Origin: WJJR01 sp964440935 | GTDB taxonomy: Bacteria > Zixibacteria > MSB-5A5 > WJJR01 | Direction: 5' to 3' | DNA: 64,000 bases | Assembly: GCA_964440935.1 (NCBI GenBank) | Contig: CAYTTY010000012.1 | Span: forward strand, 25,347-89,346 | Shown: positions 60,161 through 64,000 of the stretch, in pieces | Position numbering within the stretch: the first letter of the stretch is position 1 | Layout of the letters: every line of letters begins with the position of its first letter | Position numbers and translations under genes: made by a program | The notes under the pieces: model-generated | What the model was told of the DNA's origin: nothing | Database searches by the model: none | What the model saw: the letters and a program-made list of their open reading frames with translations, nothing else

Positions 60161-61273
60161 TTGCGGCACGTACTCAAGTGGTTGATGGAAACCGGCATGG
60201 TGTGTTGTCTGGTTCTGGGCCTGGCGCCGTTGGCAACGGCGCAGTGCAGCTGCCCGTTTCAGGCCGACATGAGTGATGACGGGATTGTCGATGCGATTGA
60301 TGACGGCTTCCTGATCGAGCTTCTGTTCTTCGCCGGGCCGGAGATTTTGCAGGACCCCACCTGCCCGACGACGCGCGGAGATTTGAACGCCGACGATGTC
60401 CACAATCTCATCGATCTGCTAATGTTCTACGATTACGCATTCGCGCAAGAACCGCCGGCCGACCCCTGTGCCTGTGGATTCCCGTGCGCGCGGCAGACGG
60501 GATCGGGCACCGGCAGCGTCGTCGTGGAATCGCGGTCGGTACTCCCGGGCATCGAACACACGGTTGGCATCTTCATTGCCAACAGCACACCCTTGGACGG
60601 GGTGACTATTCCGTTGGTCATTCGCGCGCTCGACACATACCCGGCGACACTGGAACTGCGGGAACATTCGAACGGACGATTCGCGCCGACTTACCCAATT
60701 GAGATAACGACCTTCTTCGACATGATGGGGGGCGACTGCGCGGGCGGACCGGGAACGGGATTCTCCAACCCGCAATACACGGCTGAACCGACCGCGGTGT
60801 CATCGCCGGATGCGTTCCTCTACACGCGATCCAACATTGCCTGGTTTGACCCTCCGATCAGCGCCGATACTGATGTGGTTCCGTCGCTGGAAATTGTGTT
60901 CACCGCACCGGATACGCTGGGCCAATTCGAAATCGACACGACATGCAGCAACCCAACAAACCATCTGGCGTTCTATGAGGCCGAGACGTTCGGCGAGATC
61001 AGCCCTGAGTTCACCAAGGGGATCATCACGGTCGATTGCAGCTGTCCGTTTCAGGGTGACATCAATGCCGACGCGTTCCCGGATGCGGTCGACCTCGGTT
61101 TGATGATTAACATCCTGTTCTTCAATGCAACTGATATACAGGATCCGTTGTGCCCGATCACACGCACCGATTTGGATGGTGATGGATTTTCCGATGCGGA
61201 AGATCTGAACGCGCTGATCGAGCTCTTGTTCTTTAACGGGCCGTCGCCGGTGGATCCGTGTGATTCGTATTGA
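60161..61273 (+). CDS. Secreted protein with dockerin-like calcium-binding repeats
   Basis: About 370 residues. The TTG at 60161 is chosen because a perfect AGGAGG site lies 5 nt upstream and a promoter lies just before; it leads into a signal peptide (WLMETGMVCCLVLGLAPLA, cleavage near TAQC). Two dockerin type I-like cassettes are visible: DMSDDGIVDAIDDGFLIELLF with DLNADDVHNLIDLL (about 30-90) and DINADAFPDAVDLGLMINIL with DLDGDGFSDAEDLNALIELL (about 300-365), each with a Cys pair. The middle (about 110-290) is beta-rich, cohesin-like in pattern (GIEHTVGIFIANSTPLDGVTI). Possibly a surface or secreted adhesion protein. Confidence 0.75.
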   Translation: MRHVLKWLMETGMVCCLVLGLAPLATAQCSCPFQADMSDDGIVDAIDDGFLIELLFFAGPEILQDPTCPTTRGDLNADDVHNLIDLLMFYDYAFAQEPPADPCACGFPCARQTGSGTGSVVVESRSVLPGIEHTVGIFIANSTPLDGVTIPLVIRALDTYPATLELREHSNGRFAPTYPIEITTFFDMMGGDCAGGPGTGFSNPQYTAEPTAVSSPDAFLYTRSNIAWFDPPISADTDVVPSLEIVFTAPDTLGQFEIDTTCSNPTNHLAFYEAETFGEISPEFTKGIITVDCSCPFQGDINADAFPDAVDLGLMINILFFNATDIQDPLCPITRTDLDGDGFSDAEDLNALIELLFFNGPSPVDPCDSY

Positions 61274-61348
61274 TGGTCTAATACACAATATCGCGTCCAT
61301 CACCTCGCGATTCCATCGTGACGATGACGGATGTCTTTAAGATTGAGA

Positions 61349-62479
61349 TCATTCCAGAGTCATCGTACTGCCGTCGCCCGTGACACGGAACAACTCACCC
61401 TTTTCCCAGAGCAATCCTTCAAACGTCTCCAGCTCATCGACGGGAACATCGATCGCGATCACCTTGCCGTTGTAGAGCGCGTGTAGGTGATCGACTTCGC
61501 TATGGCCAACCACGATGGCGTTTGCGTTGTAACGGGCGAGTGTCTGTGCGACATCCTGTTGGGTTGCGCGCGGGTAGCGGTTGTCGCGTTCTTCGAAGTA
61601 ACCACGATACCACAACGGCCCGTCGCCGCTGAAGAGATAGCGTGGCCAGTCGCTGAAGCGCATTTGTGCGGGCGGCAAGTCGAGATACCGGCGTACCGAA
61701 TCGTTCAACTCCGACAGCGATAGTGAGGCTTCAAGAACACGGGGCGGAATGCCGGCATGGGTGAACAGAATTCCATTGATCATAATCGCCGTTGGCTTTG
61801 TGCGCAGCCAACGGCCGAGTTCGGTCTCGGGACCATAGAGATCGTCGTAGTCGATACGTGTCTCACGGCAAATCCCCTCAGTGTATATCTCATTCACGTA
61901 TCGCAGATCACCGCGGATCACCATTGTCTCATGGTTGCCCAGGAGCAAATGCACCCCTCCGCCCTGTACGACAGCCTCCTGTTCGAGACGGTAGAGCAGC
62001 CACAAACATTCTGTTACCATATCACCGCGATCAAACACATCGCCGACAACCACCAGGTGCCCGTCACCCCAGTTCCAATGTAAACCGGCTGTGACGATCC
62101 CAGCCGCCTGGAGGATGTCGACCAACCGTTCGTACTCTCCGTGGATATCGCTGACGGCAAAAATTCGCGATGCATCATCGAGCACCGGATCGGACGGCAC
62201 AGCCGGACGCCGCGGGATCGTGTATTCCAATGCCATATCCTCGCAGAGACCACGAAAGTGCAGTGTGTCGCTCACCCGAAACTCCTGTGAGGCAACCGTA
62301 TCATGGCACAGATAGAACACTGTTACCGTGGAGTCATTCATCCAGACGATATGCGGTCCATTGGGCGGTTGTGGCGTCTGATCGGTTGTGTTTTCAGGAT
62401 CATTTGCTATGCAAACGCCCCACGATATCGTGAGAACGAAGACGCTGCATAACAACATACGTATCAGATTGTGTCGCAT
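61349..62479 (-). CDS. Secreted calcineurin-like metallophosphatase
   Basis: About 376 residues from ATG 62479 (M of MRHNLIRMLL), which begins a signal peptide ending near CIANDPE; an upstream M at 62494 adds five residues. The metallophosphoesterase motifs are complete: FAVSDIHGEYERL (D-x-H), VVVGDVFDRGDMV (G-D-x-x-D-R-G), LLLGNHETMVI (G-N-H-E) and LFTHAGI, then VVGHSE. The GDVFDRG form resembles PPP-type and Shewanella-like protein phosphatases. The mature N-terminal part (residues 30-100) is an extra beta-rich domain. Substrate unknown. Confidence 0.85.
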   Translation of the reverse strand: MRHNLIRMLLCSVFVLTISWGVCIANDPENTTDQTPQPPNGPHIVWMNDSTVTVFYLCHDTVASQEFRVSDTLHFRGLCEDMALEYTIPRRPAVPSDPVLDDASRIFAVSDIHGEYERLVDILQAAGIVTAGLHWNWGDGHLVVVGDVFDRGDMVTECLWLLYRLEQEAVVQGGGVHLLLGNHETMVIRGDLRYVNEIYTEGICRETRIDYDDLYGPETELGRWLRTKPTAIMINGILFTHAGIPPRVLEASLSLSELNDSVRRYLDLPPAQMRFSDWPRYLFSGDGPLWYRGYFEERDNRYPRATQQDVAQTLARYNANAIVVGHSEVDHLHALYNGKVIAIDVPVDELETFEGLLWEKGELFRVTGDGSTMTLE

Positions 62480-62779
62480 GATTGGTCCCATCATAATGGT
62501 TTACGCACTCGCACCGTGCTCGTCTTGACAATCTCGGAAACAAACCATCTGCAGGCAAATGAGAGTTTACCGGCGCGTTAAACGACCCGTACCTCCGTCG
62601 CGCAGACGCAACGTCTTGCCACACCGATTCAACTGTGAACCGAACCGGCGTGAAGCTGCAAACCTCTGGTTCCGTTGCATCACATCATCCAGGATCAACA
62701 CTCTCCGATGTCCGGGTTTCCCAGTCGTTGTTATCCAAGTTTAATTTGTTGGATGATGATCGTTCTAATCGGTCTTCCG

Positions 62780-63340
62780 TTACCGCACCCATTCCAGTGT
62801 CGTATCCCCCGCCGCCGAGAGTTGACGCACGACGATCTTCTCATCGTCCGGCCACTCGAGGAATTGGACCAATCCGGTGCCGGCAGTGTCGATGCGGATG
62901 AACATGCGGGCGCGGGTCTCGTTGTCGAGCCAACTGATCGAGCCGGCGCCGTCGGGCGTGACGCCCATGTTGAGACGTTCGCGGTTGGCGGGATTGCCGA
63001 CACCCAGCATGACATCGAAGCCCATGCTGGTGGCGCCCGCAGGGGTTAGCCCCAGTCCAAACTGCTCCGCAGCACTCGGATCGAGGATCTTCATGCCCGC
63101 CTGATTGCGTCCGTCGGGCATCGGCGCGCCGAGGACAATTCGTTCGCGCCCCTGCGCATCTTCGATAATCAACTGCTCGGTGCGGACTGTCCGCTGGGTT
63201 TGCGGATCGTCGGACCATGCACCGACCGTCCAGCTCGCAAGCAGAATGAGCACCGCCGCCAAGGTCAACCGACGGGAGCGGCGCAGGGATCGCTCCAGTT
63301 GCTCGAGACGAAGTTCGACGTCGCCCTTTCTCGTTGTCAT
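62780..63340 (-). CDS. Membrane-anchored protein of unknown function
   Basis: A 186-residue protein. A basic, coiled N-terminus (KGDVELRLEQLERSLRRSRR) is followed by one transmembrane segment (LTLAAVLILLASWTVGAWS) and a periplasmic beta-rich domain. The latter contains recurring motifs such as EQLIIEDAQGRERIVLGAP, GMKILDPSAAEQFGLGLTP and GFDVMLGVGNPANRERLNMG. Similar QxRxxLG-type domains are seen in uncharacterised envelope proteins. No enzyme motif. The 285-bp gap before it (62495-62779) has no feature I can support. Confidence 0.65.
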   Translation of the reverse strand: MTTRKGDVELRLEQLERSLRRSRRLTLAAVLILLASWTVGAWSDDPQTQRTVRTEQLIIEDAQGRERIVLGAPMPDGRNQAGMKILDPSAAEQFGLGLTPAGATSMGFDVMLGVGNPANRERLNMGVTPDGAGSISWLDNETRARMFIRIDTAGTGLVQFLEWPDDEKIVVRQLSAAGDTTLEWVR

Positions 63341-63599
63341 TGGCGGGTCTCTCCCTTCTTCAGACAGATGGCTCAGTTATTGTGCTGATGTAGACCTGAC
63401 TAGAGCTTAGTTGATTGAGAACTGTGTGGTCAAGGGGAATTGGGTCTGAGGCGGTTGATCTCAATGGCTGCAGCATGCGAGAAACCAACAGTTTGTCAGA
63501 ATAATGCTCATGCGCGTTATTGCGGCGCTTCAACCGCGCAAAGGTTCTTCCGTGGGGAGAGCACCGAGAGTATCTTTGCCCTTCGGAAGGACACAGGAG

Positions 63600-63899
63600 A
63601 TGCACATCGTCACGAGATTTTTCTTTCTGGTCGTTGTTCTCATCATCCTGCGGTCCGTGCCCGCTTGTGCCATCGGCCCGATTGAGGTTCACAACTCGGA
63701 CAGCAGCGCCGCGCTGCGTCTGCAAATGGCGATTCAATGGCAGACGGTTTGGACAAGCGAAGATATGGGTGCGGGAGCGAAGCGAAGCGAAACGAAGAGC
63801 TGTCGATGCCGGGTGCCCCTGACGCCCTCGTCAGGGTTTACTTGCGCGTCAGCTCTGCTGTCATTTAAGGTAGTTCCCCTTTCGTACGGCCACGGGTGA
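63600..63899 (+). pseudogene. 5' fragment of a secreted-protein gene interrupted by a repeat
   Basis: ATG 63600 has a CAGGAG site and starts a convincing signal peptide (MHIVTRFFFLVVVLIIL, cleavage near PACAIG) followed by a short polar segment (PIEVHNSDSSAALRLQMAIQ). After about residue 57 the frame enters repeat DNA: a GCGAAGCGAA run and then the CCCTGACGCCCTCGTCAGGG hairpin at 63810-63844. The rest of the frame is low-quality. It looks like the first 55 codons of a broken gene. Confidence 0.5.
63810..63844 (+). repeat. Hairpin repeat copy (CCCTGACGCC type)
   Basis: GGGTGCCCCTGACGCCC, then CGTCAGGGTTTACTTG. It matches the 59747-59780 copy nearly base for base and belongs to the same superfamily as the serB-adjacent hairpin repeat. 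Confidence 0.6.
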
Positions 63900-63944
63900 A
63901 TTTGGCCATGCTTGCGTGAGCGCCCATATACTAGTTCCACAGTA

Positions 63945-64000
63945 GAGCGGTTGTCAGAATAGATTTCCGATTGAGGGGAAGCGAGGCACCGTGTGTATCG
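63945..64000 (+). repeat. IS630-type terminal repeat at the window edge
   Basis: TA (63943-63944) followed by GAGCGGTTGTCAG and then TTTCCGATTGAGGGG. It is probably the left end of another element that extends past the window. Confidence 0.6.

Noticed and set aside
1..64000. tRNA, rRNA or CRISPR arrays.
   Set aside because: No tRNA cloverleaf with a T-loop GTTCRANTC pattern in an intergenic region, no rRNA segments and no regularly spaced direct repeats with unique spacers were seen.

Overview
The window carries a dense, mostly minus-strand set of bacterial housekeeping genes at roughly 55-58% GC. Gram-negative features (LpxH-type hydrolase, an outer-membrane barrel protein, lipoproteins, many signal peptides), class II B12-dependent ribonucleotide reductase, dockerin-like secreted proteins and gluzincin/propeller/barrel fusions suggest a member of the FCB superphylum or a related candidate phylum such as Zixibacteria. 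That placement is inference from gene content; no rRNA gene, tRNA gene or CRISPR array was seen.

Layout. 1-5.7 kb: SIMPL-like secreted protein (partial), murJ, rpsT, a geranylgeranyl-reductase-like flavoprotein with its ferredoxin, a secreted propeller-like protein and a hotdog thioesterase. 6-8.2 kb: two paralogous lipoproteins. 8.2-16.7 kb, minus strand: yicC-gmk-rpoZ, then topA-xerC-hslV-hslU-argF. 16.9-22.5 kb, plus strand: RqcH/NFACT protein, a small membrane protein, then serC-serA-serB, the complete route from 3-phosphoglycerate to serine. 22.5-24.2 kb: a repeat cluster and an intact IS630-type element. 24.2-28.9 kb: the classic ffh-rpsP-rimM-trmD-rplS-rnhB-yraN cluster. 29.3-30.8 kb: HtrA/Deg protease. 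30.8-31.4 kb: back-to-back MITE-like elements. 31.4-43.3 kb: rsmB with a PASTA protein, hutU, purL, a 1067-residue peptidase/propeller/barrel fusion, murA and an LpxH-like enzyme. 43.6-50.7 kb: a helix-turn-helix protein fused to a cysteine-less aconitase/LeuC-like domain, HIT protein, RlmD-type methyltransferase, DUF302 protein, and a CBS/CGL transsulfuration pair. 50.8-57.8 kb: zinc-ribbon protein, a candidate structured RNA, a pair of roadblock-like proteins, archaeal-type ornithine-cyclodeaminase-like protein, and nrdJ behind an NrdR-box-like palindrome. 57.9-64 kb: an accessory segment of lower GC with two unrecognised genes, repeats, a dockerin-like secreted protein, a secreted phosphatase and gene fragments.

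The most unusual items are (i) the HTH plus degenerate aconitase protein, in which all three Fe-S cysteines and catalytic histidines appear replaced, (ii) a 51.3-kb transcript-like element with a long closing stem, promoter and terminator, and (iii) a rich set of short palindromic and TA-flanked repeats, several of which share their ends with the resident IS630 element. Two genes (RqcH and RlmD-like) have good promoters placed so close to the start codon that leaderless transcripts are likely.
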